From: Entophlyctis helioformis
Taxonomy: Eukaryota; Chytridiomycota; Chytridiomycetes; Chytridiales; Chytriomycetaceae
Reading direction: 5' to 3'
NCBI GenBank assembly: GCA_025526915.1
Contig: JAHLKH010000119.1
Coordinates: forward strand, 1-64,000
Length of the DNA: 64,000 nt
Numbering within the stretch: the stretch's first letter is position 1; each line of letters starts with the position of its first letter. A program made the position numbers and the translations under genes. Positions 27,442 through 38,755 of the stretch are shown piece by piece. The notes below the pieces were generated by a model, which saw nothing but the letters and a program-made list of their open reading frames with translations, was not told where the DNA came from and ran no database searches.

Positions 27442-28534
27442 TCATTCCACGATTTGATGATCGGTTTCGGTTGACATGCTCGAGTCCGGCTCGGTGGACA
27501 GCTGGCTGGGTTCTTCCAGAATAGTGTCTCGTTGCAAGAGTTGGACGGTCGGCACGGGGCCGCGCGGGGACTCTGAACTCTCGAGCGCGCTCTTGAGTGG
27601 CATCATCTCTGAGCGCAGCGGTATGAGTGACGGACTGATAGAGGTACTGAGAGGCGTCGCATTTTCTTTGTGCGGCTGCGTCTGCCGCATGTCTCCGTTA
27701 CCGTTGTTTGGCTGTGCGTGTGCATGTGCAGCTGCAGGCGGGCCGTGGTTGATCTGCTTGCGGGCGGCTGTCGGCCGTCTTGTCCGTTGCAACGCGACTC
27801 TAAAGATCTCCATGGTCGAGAAGGATGCGAGGATAAAGCCCGGAACGCACAGGTTGGCTATCATGACAATCGGCTGCGAGTTGGTGCGACGCAGGATCAG
27901 GATGCCGCTCGTGAGCGAGAGTGAGCATCCGGCCAGCACAAGACACGTGTAGCCGGCCTTGAAGGGCATGGTCGCGCCGGGCAGCCGTCTGAGCACCGAA
28001 AACAGCAGCAGACATTGCTGCAGAAAGTCGAGGGCCAGGATGGTGCCTGACCATGCAGCCGAGATCGTCACGACCATGGCCGACGTGCGCGGGGACATCA
28101 GCCGGTGGCACGACGACACGATATAGGCTGCGCTGAAACAGCACGCGACGGCCTGCACGCGCGCGATCGTCACCGGTCGATGCGACTGAACAGCACTGCC
28201 AAGGTTTTGAAAAACTCGAGCTGGCAGAACAAAAACGCAGATATGAACTGTAGAGCAGAAAGGATGCCACCGTTGCCGAGATCAGGAACGACGTCCCTGC
28301 CATGCTGGTTGCGATCAGCTGCGTGATGCACACGGGCACGATCAGGCAGCAGGACACGCGAAGAGCCACGGCGTATCGCGATGTGCTCAGATGGCTGAAC
28401 ACGATCAGGAAGGCGATGGCGACAATGATCTCGGTGCCCGCCATGACTAGAGCAATCACTGAAAGCAGCTCCATGTGGAATGTTGGGTAGTTGTCCTGCT
28501 TGCTGTTTTCGTTGGCGTCTTGTCGGGGAACCAA
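27442..28534 (-). CDS. Orphan multi-pass (about 7 TM) membrane protein
   Basis: I do not recognise the family. From the Met at 28534 there is a short polar N-terminus, then hydrophobic segments around ELLSVIALVMAGTEIIVAIA, VALRVSCCLIVPVCITQLIA, FLISATVASFLL, QAVACCFSAAYIVSSC, ISAAWSGTILALDFL, CLVLAGCSLSLTSGILIL and PIVMIANLCVPGFILASF. That is about seven, a receptor-like topology. A ~130-residue Ser/Pro/Gln-rich cytosolic tail follows. The frame changes near 28190-28270 without an obvious intron of normal size. The start may lie further upstream, since coding-like sequence extends to ~28620. Confidence 0.55.
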
Positions 28535-28751
28535 GCGATGGAGCCGTTTGGGCAGTTCGGATTGCTGGAGCTGACGTCACCATCTGGGGACAATGGCGCT
28601 CGGTGGCCACTTTGGATCGGAGCATGTGGAGACGTTTGGCTGCGATGGGTTGCATCTGGTCCCAATGCTCGGCTCGAGCCATGCAATGCATCAGCAGGCA
28701 GTCTAACATCCTTTATTCCCAAGGGCAGTGATGGTCGTCCTGGAACCTCAG

Positions 28752-29351
28752 TCAGTGATCTCTGTGGAAAACGCGACGAAGCGTGTCGCCGAGTCTGATC
28801 CGGACCTTTGTGGCGCGACTGGCGGTCTGTTGGCGATCCTCGACAGGCTCAGTCGGCGTGAGCGTGGCTAGACTGGCCGTATCAATGCCTCTGTCGTTTG
28901 CGATGGTGTCTGGATTGCTGTGAGGATACACGCGTCCAATCGGGCGATGCATTTGCTTGAAGCTGTCCTGCTCCGCAGAGTCCTTCTCAGCGTCAACTGA
29001 GGCAAGTGTAGGAAAGTCGTCAAGTTCTTCGTCGACTGGCTGGATCGAAACCCTTCCCGCACTGGCTCGGCGCGTCTTGCTGGGCTTTGTCCGCACTGAA
29101 TGCGAGGGCTGCTGCTGCGATGCCGGTTTGAACCGAGACAAGAATGCATGGATGCAGAGAGACGAAGCGCTTTCGATAGGGAGCGACAGGATGCAGAATG
29201 CCAGGGCCTGCTGCTCGAATGCCGCCATGCCTGTAAGGCTTGTCATCAAGGCTTCTAATTCCAGCTGTTCTCGAAGCGGGTTTCTGGCAAGCGCATCATG
29301 CCATGGCCAAACAGTCAGCATGGACGGCAAGTGGATGATGCGCATCGGCAA
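28752..29351 (-). CDS. Hypothetical protein, one or two hydrophobic segments and polar tail
   Basis: A 199-codon open frame carries a hydrophobic stretch (ALAFCILSLPIESASSLCIHAF) near residues 48-70, followed by a Ser/Thr/Asp-rich tail ending in a basic cluster. No family is recognised. It is in tandem with the orphan membrane protein and has a similar tail style, so it could be the last exon of a second receptor-like gene whose upstream exons I cannot identify. It could also be a chance open frame. Confidence 0.35.
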   Translation of the reverse strand: MPMRIIHLPSMLTVWPWHDALARNPLREQLELEALMTSLTGMAAFEQQALAFCILSLPIESASSLCIHAFLSRFKPASQQQPSHSVRTKPSKTRRASAGRVSIQPVDEELDDFPTLASVDAEKDSAEQDSFKQMHRPIGRVYPHSNPDTIANDRGIDTASLATLTPTEPVEDRQQTASRATKVRIRLGDTLRRVFHRDH

Positions 29352-29436
29352 GCATATCGCCTACAAGAGAGTGGCCGTTTCGGTCGACCAGAGGATACGC
29401 GATACAAGAACACGATGCTGGGAAGGGCAGGCGGAT

Positions 29437-29451
29437 CACGTGTCACACGTG
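29437..29451. promoter_or_regulatory. Paired CACGTG E-boxes in divergent promoter
   Basis: Two CACGTG palindromes start 9 bp apart, in the 285-bp divergent gap between the hypothetical gene (start 29351) and SUV3 (start 29637). They are candidate bHLH (Cbf1/USF-type) sites. Confidence 0.5.
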
Positions 29452-29636
29452 ACTGGACGCAGATCAGCAGCTGCTCTGAGGCCACATCTGGCGCTGTGCA
29501 TCTGCGCCATCAGCGAGTGTTGAGTCGCTCTCCTTGCGCAAGGCTGCTTAGCCTGGGCCAACAAGGGCCAACAAGGGCCGATCCGCCCTTTTCTTCCAAT
29601 CCATCAACCAACGTGTCGGCATCGGTTGCAGCGACC

Positions 29637-32600
29637 ATGCCCGTGCTGCGGATACCAGCACATCGACTGCGGATGCTCGCACGGCCAGCTGCACTTGCCA
29701 TACAACGGGCGGCGAGAGCCCAGACAGCCCATTCCCTCTGCATCGCAGCGCTCCTGCCACAGCCGCTGCATGGCACGGGCCCCCTCGCTTGAATGGCCTG
29801 CAAGCAGCTGCACATTTCAGTTCGGCCAGCGACGGGCGGGACCGGCCAAGCCGAGCAAGCCGACCAGGCAGCAGCAACAGCAACAACAACAGCAAGAGCA
29901 GCTCCTCTGAGCTCGCATCCGAGAATCGCAAGAAGACAGCATTCCGAGGTGGGTTGCCGTCTGTGCTGGCAAATGCCTACGACTGACGACGCCGCACGCC
30001 AGAGTTGCAGGGCGAGCTCAAGATGCTCCTCGGAAACCCCGATCTCGCACGCAAGATCGCAAGCGTCGGTGTCGACTCCTCGATCATCAAGAGCGGCCTG
30101 GTCAGGTTCCGCAATGCGCTGCTGGCCGACGAGCTGCCCGGCCTGCCGCTCTCGGATGTCATCTCCAACTTTGTCGATTCCCGTGAGTGGCCCGTCTGGA
30201 TGCGTGCACCTGCACGCGGCTGCTGCTGCTGCTGCTGACGCGAGCTGGTGGTCCGTGTGCAGCCAAGATCAGCCATATCATCATGCCGGCGCTGTATGCG
30301 TTCTTGCAGCGCGAGTACCCGAATGAGACGTCGAACCTGACGCTGCTCATCAACTCGAGCGATCTTCGCGCGCCGGCCGAGTGGTACCCACAGGCACGCG
30401 CCATCAAGAGGCAAGTCGGTCGTACACATGCTGACCCCCCTTGCGCCGGTCTGACCTGGCTTTGCACCGCCACCACGTGCCTAACACCTACCGTCGCTCG
30501 ACAGAAAGATTGTGATGCACATTGGCCCGACCAACTCTGGCAAGACGTATGCCGCCATCCAGCGGTTCAAGCAGTCCACCACGGGCATCTACTGCGGCCG
30601 CTGCGGCTGCTTGCGCATGAGGTGTACTCGCGCATGAACGCCGAGGGCACGCCGTGCAATCTCATCACGGGCGAAGAGCGTCGCGAGAGTGACAACGTCA
30701 CCAAGTGGAGCTGTACCGTCGAGATGGCGCTCATTGGACGGCATTTTGACGTGGCTGTTGTGGACGAGATCCAGATGATTGGCGATGCTCAGCGCGGATG
30801 GGCATGGACCCAGGCTGTTCTAGGTAAGCGAAGAAGAGGGGCATGCGATGCTGGCGTTGCCTGTGCACAGTGCAGACGTGTCTGACGGTAGCGAGAATGA
30901 CACTGCAGCGTTGCAGGCCGACGAGATCCACCTGTGTGGCGAAGGGACAGCCGTCGAAGTTATTCGCCGGCTCTGCCGCTTCACGGGCGACGAGCTTGTC
31001 GTGAACGAGTACGAACGCCTGACGTCGCTGACGATTGCCAACAAGTCGCTCGACGGCCAGCTGTCCAACGTGCAGCCCGGCGACGCACTGATTGCGTTTT
31101 CGCGAAAGACGGTGCACAAGGTCAAGGCGCAGCTGGAGACGGTCACCAAGATGCGGGCGGCGGTTATTTACGGCAGTCTGCCGCCCGAGTCGCGCGCTGA
31201 GCAGGCCAAGGCGTTCAACGACCCCAACAGCAAGTACAGCGTTCTGGTCGCGTCGGACGCGATTGGCATGGGCCTCAACCTGTTAGTTTTGTGGCCATCT
31301 GCGTGCTGGTGGCTGGACACGTGTAGGAGGACTGACACGCCGTGGGCTGCCAGCAACATCCGCCGCATTGTGTTTGTGGCGATGGACAAGTTCAATGGCA
31401 GCGATATGGTGCCGCTGACGATCTCGCAGGCGAAGCAGATTGCTGGCCGTGCTGGCCGGTTTGGCACGCAGTGGGAGAACGGGTTCGTCACGACGTTAAA
31501 CCCCTGGGATCTCAAGCAGCTGCACGCGCAGATGAAGATGAATGCACCCAGGATCATGGTTTGTTTTGCTGACGGTGCTGGCGTTGGCATGGGCAGTCTG
31601 AGCGGCTGACACTCTGGCGTGGCGGGGGATGTGTGTGGTTGCAGGCTGCAGGTGTGCTTCCGACGTTTGAGCAGATTGAACGCTTTGCCGTCATGCTTCC
31701 CAACGACACGCTGGCCCAGCTGCTGGTACGTCGACACGGCACACGCCCGAATCGCCAACTCTCTCCTCCCTTCAACTAACCACCGCCACCCTGCGATACC
31801 ATGCGCTGCACGACAGACCAAGTTTGAGGATCTGGCGCAGTTTGACGGCAGCTTCTTCCTGTGCAACCTGGACGGCCTGCGCGAGATTGCCAAAACCATC
31901 CAGCCGCTGCCCATGAGTCTGCGCGACCGCTTCTACTTTATCCAGGCGCCGTGCAACGTGGACGATCCGTTCTCCAAGGACATTATGCTCAAGTACGCGC
32001 GTGCCCATAGTCGTGGCGCCACGCTCGAGCTCAGCGATGCGTTCACGCTGGACGACTTTGACGACACGCGAGCGGCGCTGGCCGGCAAGAAGCTCAAGGA
32101 TCTTGAGATCCGACACCGATGCATCATCCTGTACCTGTGGCTAAGGTGGGTCGTGCAGCTCTGTGTGATGTGATGTGTGGTGTGATGTGACTGTGGCTGC
32201 TGCGACTCGCGGCTGACAACCGGTTCATGCGTTGTGCAGTATGCGGTTCCCAGAGACGTTCACGGAACGCGAGCAGGCGGTCGCGATGAAGGAAGAGTGC
32301 GAGGGGCTCATCAGCAAGTGCCTGGCGAACCTGCGCGCGCCGTCGAACGCGCGATCGTCGCATGGCAAGAAGAAGCATGCGCACGCATACCAGCCGTCGC
32401 ATGATGCCGATGGCCGCGAGATGCAAGTGCGCGGGCAGACGGGCGACCGGGCACGTCCGCACGCCAAGGCGTTTGAGCAGCGCAAGCCCAGAGACGTGCT
32501 TGAACGCGCGCTGTTTAGCGTGGACGCGGACGCGTCGCCGTCTGCCGACTGGTCTGTTGGCGGCGATGGGCACGCCAAGATCAAGGCCAAGACGCACAAG

Positions 32601-32777
32601 CAGCGCGTTTCTCGCGCGGTGCGGCTGACGGGCGACGGCCGTGGTGGCGGCGGCGGCGAGCGGGGCGACGGTGGCGACGGGGGCGACTGGCAGGAGGAGG
32701 CGGTGCACGAGTTTGTGATTCCGGCCGGCAAGCGTCGCTTTGAGGCGGACGGCGGCCGCCAAGCCAAGCCCGAATAA
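29637..32777 (+). CDS. SUV3: Mitochondrial ATP-dependent RNA helicase Suv3 (frame broken by one base near 30598)
   Basis: The ATG at 29637 opens an Arg/Ala/Leu-rich leader ([20 protein letters not shown]), a typical mitochondrial presequence. The helicase follows over several exons: motif I GPTNSGKT, motif [10 protein letters not shown], a [14 protein letters not shown] segment, motif [11 protein letters not shown] and motif [12 protein letters not shown]. The Suv3 C-terminal domains then run to about 32330. The tail is basic and Gly/Lys/His-rich. Suv3 unwinds RNA for the mitochondrial degradosome. The conserved stretch after motif I (YCG then PLRLLAHEV) is split between two frames at 30596-30601 with no room for an intron, consistent with one missing C in a GC-rich run. 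The presequence and core also need a first intron within ~29700-29830. The stop TAA lies inside an AATAAA. Confidence 0.88.
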
Positions 32778-32833
32778 ACTGTGTGTCTGCATCTGTCTGG
32801 CTTTGCGTCGCGTCCAGCATCCGCGGCATCGCA

Positions 32834-35086
32834 ATGGCGACCACGTTGAGCACAACACGAGACCACGACGCCGGCCACGAGCAGCCTGGCCGCGCTGCCC
32901 GACTTTGTCGAGGCGTGCCGGCAGGACACGGCGCACGCCTACTACGGCACGAGCCACTACGCACAGCCCGCCTCTCATCTGCATCTGCGTCTGCATCTCC
33001 GTATGCGTCCAAGTCTGCAGCCGAACCCGCCGCGCTCACGCTGTCGCTGAGCACGCCGTCCGCTCCGTCGCAAGCACCGCTGCCCTCGTCGCCGTCGCCG
33101 TCGCCGCCACCGCCCACAGCGACCGCCGCCCTCTCGCGAGCACTCAGCGCAGGCGACCTTGCCACGCTCGAGCGGCTCCTCCAACCGCTGCTGCAACCGC
33201 CCACCACGACCGACGCTGCCGACGCTGCCGACGCTGCTGCTGCGACCACGATGCTCGACATCAACGAGCGGCTCGTTGCTGGTTCGGCCATTGCACCGCT
33301 GCACGTGGCGGCGGCCCGCGGCTTTGACGCTGCCGTGCGGCTGCTGCTTGCTGTGCCTGGCGTTGTCGTCGATATCCGTGACGCCGAGACCGAGGTGCGT
33401 GCGTGTGTGCGTGGTGTGCACACCCTTGCCTGCCAGTGCTGGTCACGTCATCGGCGGTGGATCTCCGACAGACACGCTGATACGCCGATACGCCGATACG
33501 CTGATGCGATGGTGCGATGGTGCGATGGTGTGCGACGCTGGGCGACCGACAGACACCGCTGTTCAAGGCGGCGCTTCGTGGACACGCCGGCACGGTGCAG
33601 CTGCTGCTGGCGGGCGGTGCCGATGCGCAAGCGTGCGACGCGCACGGCTGGACGGCGCTGCACAACGCGGCGTCGCAGGGGCATCTCGATGTTGTGCGGC
33701 TGATTGCCGATGCGGGCGTGTCGGTCAATGCGGCCAGCACGGCTGGGTTCACGCCGCTGAGTGCGTTGTGCTTTTGTGGTGGTTGCTGTTGTAGTGGTGG
33801 CGGTGGTTGGCTGACTTGTGTGTGGTGCTTGAGGGCAGTGAACGCGGCTGCTCGTGGACAGATCCGCGTGGCCGAGTTCCTGCTTGGTGCTGGCGCGGAC
33901 CCGACGCTGGCCAATGGCAGCAGGGACACGGCGCACGACGTCGCGCTGTACCACGAGCACTACCATCTGGCGCGCATGCTCGACCAAGCCGAGCAGCAGT
34001 GGTGTACGTGTCTTGGCCGGTGTGTGTGTGTGTGTACATGTGCACCAGGACACTCACATGCCTGCGATGATGGGACGGGGTGGCAGACGCGACGCATCCG
34101 ACCGCCCCGCGCGCCAGCACCAGGCACACGTTGACGAGCTGCACGAGAACCAGCGCGGCGGCTCGGCGCTTTTCCCGGCCCAGCTGATGGCGGCTGTGCC
34201 CGGCAACTTTACGTTTGCGGCAGCGAGTCTGGTGAGCGGCAGCGACCCGAGCCCACTAACCAACTCCCTCGGCCTGGCGAGCGGGTTCCGCCACGTGCCG
34301 CTGCCCGGCGTGGTCGATCCGGCCACGGGACGGTCTGTGCCGCAGTGGTTCTGGCTCACAGAGTGGCGGCTTGACACGACGGATCCGCGGCTCGCAGATG
34401 CGGGCGGCGGTGTGCGGGACGTGGGCGACGACCAGGATGGCGGCAGTGCACGCAGCGAGGGGTGGTTGTACGCCAAGTCGTTTGACATGCCGGCCGACGC
34501 GTGGCGATCCACCCTGGTGGCCAATGACACACCAGCGGCCTCGTCCACAGTCACGGGATTCGTCAGCTCGTTGTTTGGCGGGCCGGCGGCGTCGGCATCT
34601 GCAAGCGGCAGTGGATGGGTGCGTCGACGGCGCTGGGTGCGTGTCCGCAAGCGTCGTGCCGACTATGACCGTATCGCTGCACTCGCTGGCGGTCCCGTGC
34701 CAGCAGCCGCGCCACCGACTGCATCTGCACCTGCATCAGCACCTGCACCAGCTGCCGCCGACGCAACGCGCACGCAGGTGGCGGATCTCCACACGGACCT
34801 GGACGCTCTCAAACGGCAGATTGAGAACCTGCTGGCGGCATCTGCCATGGAAACGGGTATGCGTCCCGGAGCTCCTTGCTATTCCCTCTCGCACTCTCGC
34901 ACTCACACATTTACTGTTCATCTACCATTGCCACTCGTCTCGTCTAACATCCCATCTCAACCACAAGACCGCGAGCGCAAAAAGGAGCTGTCGGCGCAGA
35001 TCAAGTCGCTCCTCGACCGCGCCGAGGAAACCGAGACGCTCATCGAGACGCTCGAGAGCCACGACATTGTCGAATCACGTAAATGA
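32834..35086 (+). CDS. Ankyrin-repeat protein with C-terminal dysferlin (DysF/peroxin-type) domain
   Basis: The start ATG at 32834 is tentative, because coding-like sequence switches frame near 32870-32990. Ankyrin repeats run from about 33255 to 34000 over several exons (APLHVAAARGFDAAVRLLL, TPLFKAALRGHAGTVQLLL, TALHNAASQGHLDVVRLI, and a last repeat with ADPTLANGSRDTAHDVA). After an intron near 34000-34080 a DysFN/DysFC-like module follows: WFWLTEWRLD, EGWLYAKSFDMPADAW and the basic VRRRRWVRVRKRR. This pattern is known from peroxins Pex23/24/30 and TECPR1. The C-terminal ~70 residues are a predicted coiled coil. I know no standard protein with ankyrin plus DysF. A membrane- or lipid-associated role is inferred from DysF. 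Confidence 0.7.
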
Positions 35087-35310
35087 GTCGCTGTTGATGC
35101 TCCCTCCCCCGCCTCCCTCTCTCTGTCCCACTCTGTCCCTCTTGTTGCGTGTACTGGCTCGCCTGTCTGCCTGCCTGCCTGCCTTCCCACCTCCAATACA
35201 GCACGATTCTCTCTGACACGGACGAGGCGATTTATGGTCTATGCTGTGCTCTGCTCTGCTCTGTGCTGTTACCATGGGTGACGCAAGCAGTGCCGTCGTC
35301 CACACCGCGG

Positions 35311-36837
35311 ATGTCGTCGACGCTGTCCTCCCTATACTACGCTGCCGCTCAAGGTGCGACCCAACACACGACCACGACCACGGCGATGGCGATGATGGGC
35401 CAGCCGCGCAGTCTCCTCGGGTACTGGCAAAGCGACGCTGATGCGCCAGTCTGCGGATCATGCGGCCGGCGGTTCAACCTGTTTGTGCGGCGGCACCATT
35501 GCCGGTACGTTCCTCCTTGTCTGCGGTTACCGCGACAACGCGTGTTTCTTGTTCCATTGATACGGGAGGAGGGCATGCGGGGGCTAATGAGTTCATGGAT
35601 GCGGTATTTGGTAGGCGGTGTGGGTACATTTTCTGCGATGCGTGCACGGGCAAGCGTATTGCTCTGCCACCTGTTGACCCTGTAGACGTTGTTGGCGGGA
35701 GTGTGAGTAGTGTGAGTGGCGGCGAGCTCGACCCCGTGACGCCGTCGCTGCCGATCGATATCGGCCGTCCACGCTCGTTGGCGGCTGCGTCCGGCACGGC
35801 CTCGAGTCCTGGCCGCGCGGTACCCTTTTCGTCGTCATCACCATCGCCATCGCCATCGTTGTTGTTGTCGTCCTCGGGTGAACGCGGTGCAGCTGTGGGA
35901 TCTTTGCTTTCCGCCATGGCTGCGAACCGGCCGTCATCGTCGGTGGTGGCGGCGAGTGGCGACAACCCATCCGCGCTCGCTGCTCCCACGGCCACTCCCA
36001 CGACAACCAGTCGTAACGGCGGCACGGTGGGAATCGGACCGGCAGGATCGGGCGAGACGGTTGGACGTGTGTGCGATGCCTGCTACGTGGTCATGACGAC
36101 GACGGAGGCGAGCGGTGGCAGTGGTGCGGCTGCCCGACGACCGACGACGCGCAGCATGACGGCGACAGCGACAGCGACGGCGACAGCGGGTGCAAGCAGC
36201 AGCGGTGGTGTTAGCAGCAGGGGACCGCGCGACCGCCGGTCGGTCATGGCCGAGTGTCCCGTCTGCCAGCGCGATCTCGGCGGGCTGACGGACGCGGAGA
36301 CGGAGCGGCATGTGGCGGGGTGCCTCGAGTCGGTTGCGCGTAGCTTCAGTCCGCCCAAGGGCGACGGCGTAGGTGGTGGTGCGAGTGGTGCTGGTGGTGC
36401 GAGTGGTGGTGCGGACGACACGGGCGGACGTTCGAGTGGCGCGAGTGGACGTGCTGTGGTCAAGGGCAACCGGTACCTTGGTACGTGGGATACGACACTG
36501 GCGTGCGTGTGACTGGCTGTGAGACTAATCTGCGCGTGTTGGTGGTGGTGGTGGTGGTGGTGGTGGTGGCGCAGTCCAAGTGCTGGACCACGACATGGAA
36601 GACACAGAGTGCACAATCTGTTTCGAAGAGTTTGTCAAGGGTGAGTGTCTGTGTGTGTGGTATATGTGACTGGCTGACTGACTGACGCAACGGCATGCGC
36701 GGCGGGAGCCCACAGGGCAGCGGATCGCGCGACTCAACTGTCTGTGCGTGTTCCACGAGGCGTGTATCAAGGAGTGGTTCACGAACCGCACGTATGGCAA
36801 GCGCATGTGTCCGGTGCACTACCAGTACACGGACTGA
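35311..36837 (+). CDS. FYVE-UBZ-RING protein (Pib1/CARP-like E3 ubiquitin ligase)
   Basis: A FYVE finger starts at APVCGSCGRRFNLFVRRHHCR and continues after an intron (about 35504-35610) with RCGYIFCDACTGKR. The last Cys pair (RVCDACY) lies ~125 residues later, beyond a Ser/Pro/Gly insert. A C2HC finger resembling Rad18-type UBZ4 follows (ECPVCQRDLGG...HVAGCLE). The C-terminus is a RING (CTICFEEF, then CLCVFHEACIKEWF, then CPVHY) split by two introns, the first holding a GGT run (36539-36569). FYVE binds PI3P on endosomes and RING recruits E2, so a role in endosomal ubiquitination is inferred. The Met at 35311 is the first convenient in-frame start; 5' exons are possible. Confidence 0.82.
36539..36569. 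repeat. GGT/GTG trinucleotide run
   Basis: A pure GTG repeat lies in an intron of the FYVE-RING gene. Confidence 0.85.
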
Positions 36838-36972
36838 CGGTCGCGACGCGTCGCAACGCGTTGAGACGGGGGGAGCGAGTGTGTGTGTCTTGCGGCAACA
36901 CTGTACGGATCGGTGGTTGGCGGTTGAATGAATGTGTGCATGTGCATGTATATGTATGTGTGAGTTGGAGAT

Positions 36973-37453
36973 TTACTGTCGAGGTAGGAGACTAGCCGAC
37001 GCGGATGTAGAAGTGGAAGTGGTCGCGATGGACGAGAGGGATGTGCAGCCGGGACAGTTGTGCAGCGTCTCGTGGATATAGACGTCGCAGTCGACGCAGT
37101 AGTGTGTGCCGCAGCGCGGGCAGGCTGAGCGGCTCGTGACCATGGCGCCAGCGACACCGGCGACACCAGCGACACCGGCGACGACGGGCCGCGCGGGATC
37201 CATGACAGGGAACGGCGCCAGACACGCAAAGCACGAGCGCGGCGACGACGGGGTGATGGCGGCGAGCGCGACCTCTGAGAAATTGGCCACGGGGAACAGG
37301 TGGTGGTACGAGCGTGCGAGCGACGGGCTGGACACGAGCGTCAGCGAGCACACGCAGCAGTCTGTCGGGATCTCGCACAAAATGGCTGCGCATCGTGGGC
37401 ACTCGTGGCCCTTTTTGACTGGCGTCTGGTGGCTGGATCTTTCACGTTAGTTG

Positions 37454-37490
<37 letters not shown>

Positions 37491-38701
37491 GAGAGAGGGA
37501 GAGAGAGGGGACGCACCATGAGCAGAGGACCAGCGTGTCAAACACACGCGTGGTGGGGAATCCCATGGTCACCATGTTGGACGTCTGCTGGCCGAGGATG
37601 GTGAGCGGCGGTGGCGGCACATGGTCAAAGAGGAGATCCTTGTAATGCGGCTCGTTCATCACGACGCCGTATGTGCCTGCGTGTGTATAAATGCGTGTGT
37701 ATATGCGTGTGTGTCAGCAGCTGCGTATGAGCAGACCGAAGAAGTGGAAAACGACACCTTTGGTTGCGCTGCAAAGGGTTTTACAGATCTGCAGCTCGGC
37801 GGCGAGGCCGACAACGGACACGCGGATGCGGTCGTCGGCGAGTGCCTTGACAGTGTCCAGGATGTTGCCCGGGTCGCACGACGTGAGGGACGCGTACAGC
37901 ACAATGATCTCGCGGGACACGTGTGCAGGGACGTGGCTGCACGGCATGTCAGTGCCGCGTGTGTGCGTGCGCTGGTGGGCGTGACAGAGCGTGGACGTAC
38001 GACAGGGAGCGACGGGCGAGCTCGAGAGCGTTCTGCAGGGACGGCTCGCCGGCCGTCTCGCGATTGCTCTTGAGCGTGATGGCGTTGACGAGATCGGTGG
38101 GGTTTCCTGCGCGAGTCGAGCCAGTATGGGCGTCAGTATCAGCGAGCACATACACACACAAGCAGATACGACACGAGCACACACGCACCGCTCAGCTCGG
38201 CCCACTTGTCGGCGACGCCGTCGCGCGTAACAATGATGCCCAGATGGCTCAGCGGGTTCTGGTCAAAGAACTCGGCGACAAAGGCCTCGAGCAGCGCCAG
38301 CGTGCATTCGAGGCGTGTGGGCCGCAGGTCCATCTCGGTCATGGCGCGCGACAGGTCGAGCACCACAAACACCTGGCGGATGATGCCGCGGTGCACGGCG
38401 GCCGTGTCCCGGTTGAGCCTGTGCGTGCGTTTGTGAAGATGCGTGAGCGCGAGCGTTCAGACAGACGCAGCAGACAAGCAAGCAGATGGACGCACCGCCG
38501 CCGCTTGAGCAGCAGCTGCTGTTGCTGCATGCTGAGCACGACGCCCTGCAGCGAGCCCTGGTCGTCCTCGAGCAGCAGGTCCCAGCTGCGCTTGTACTCT
38601 TCCTCCCAGGCGTAGCCCTGGCCCGTCTTGCCGCCCTGCGGATGCCGCTCGTCGTCGGCGTCGGCGTCGAGGCCGGTGTTGGCGTTGGCGTTGGCGTTCA
38701 T
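36973..38701 (-). CDS. SSL1: TFIIH subunit Ssl1/p44
   Basis: The start is at 38701, with an Asn/Ala/Asp-rich N-terminus and then EEEYKRSWDLLLEDDQGSL. The von Willebrand A-like domain follows (QVFVVLDLSRAMTEMDLRPTR, AEFFDQNPLSHLGII, SREIIVLYASLTSCDPGNI), then GFPTTR in the conserved NMVTMGFP block. Next come a C4 zinc site (CPRCAAILCEIPTDC) and a C-terminal RING-like domain (SCFACLAPF...ACPRCGTHYCVDCD...CPGC). p44 stimulates the XPD helicase within TFIIH for transcription and nucleotide excision repair. Five or more introns are present. An insert of Val-Ala-Gly repeats (~30 residues) interrupts the C-terminal zinc domain. The gene is convergent with the FYVE-RING gene, with a gap of 135 bp. 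Confidence 0.93.
37456..37488. repeat. (TG)n dinucleotide repeat
   Basis: About 16 TG units lie in an SSL1 intron. Confidence 0.9.
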
Positions 38702-38749
38702 GTCGCGTGTGGGTCAAACGGGCAAACAACGGAAAGGCAACTTCGTCTA

Positions 38750-38755
38750 TTTATT
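38750..38755 (-). terminator. AATAAA overlapping the kinase stop codon
   Basis: Reading on the minus strand, the stop TAA (38751-38753) of the kinase gene lies within AATAAA. Confidence 0.5.

Noticed and set aside
35079..35210. Splicing of the ankyrin-DysF gene into the FYVE-RING gene
   Set aside because: A GTAAAT donor and a CAG acceptor exist, but the join enters the wrong frame and soon meets a stop.
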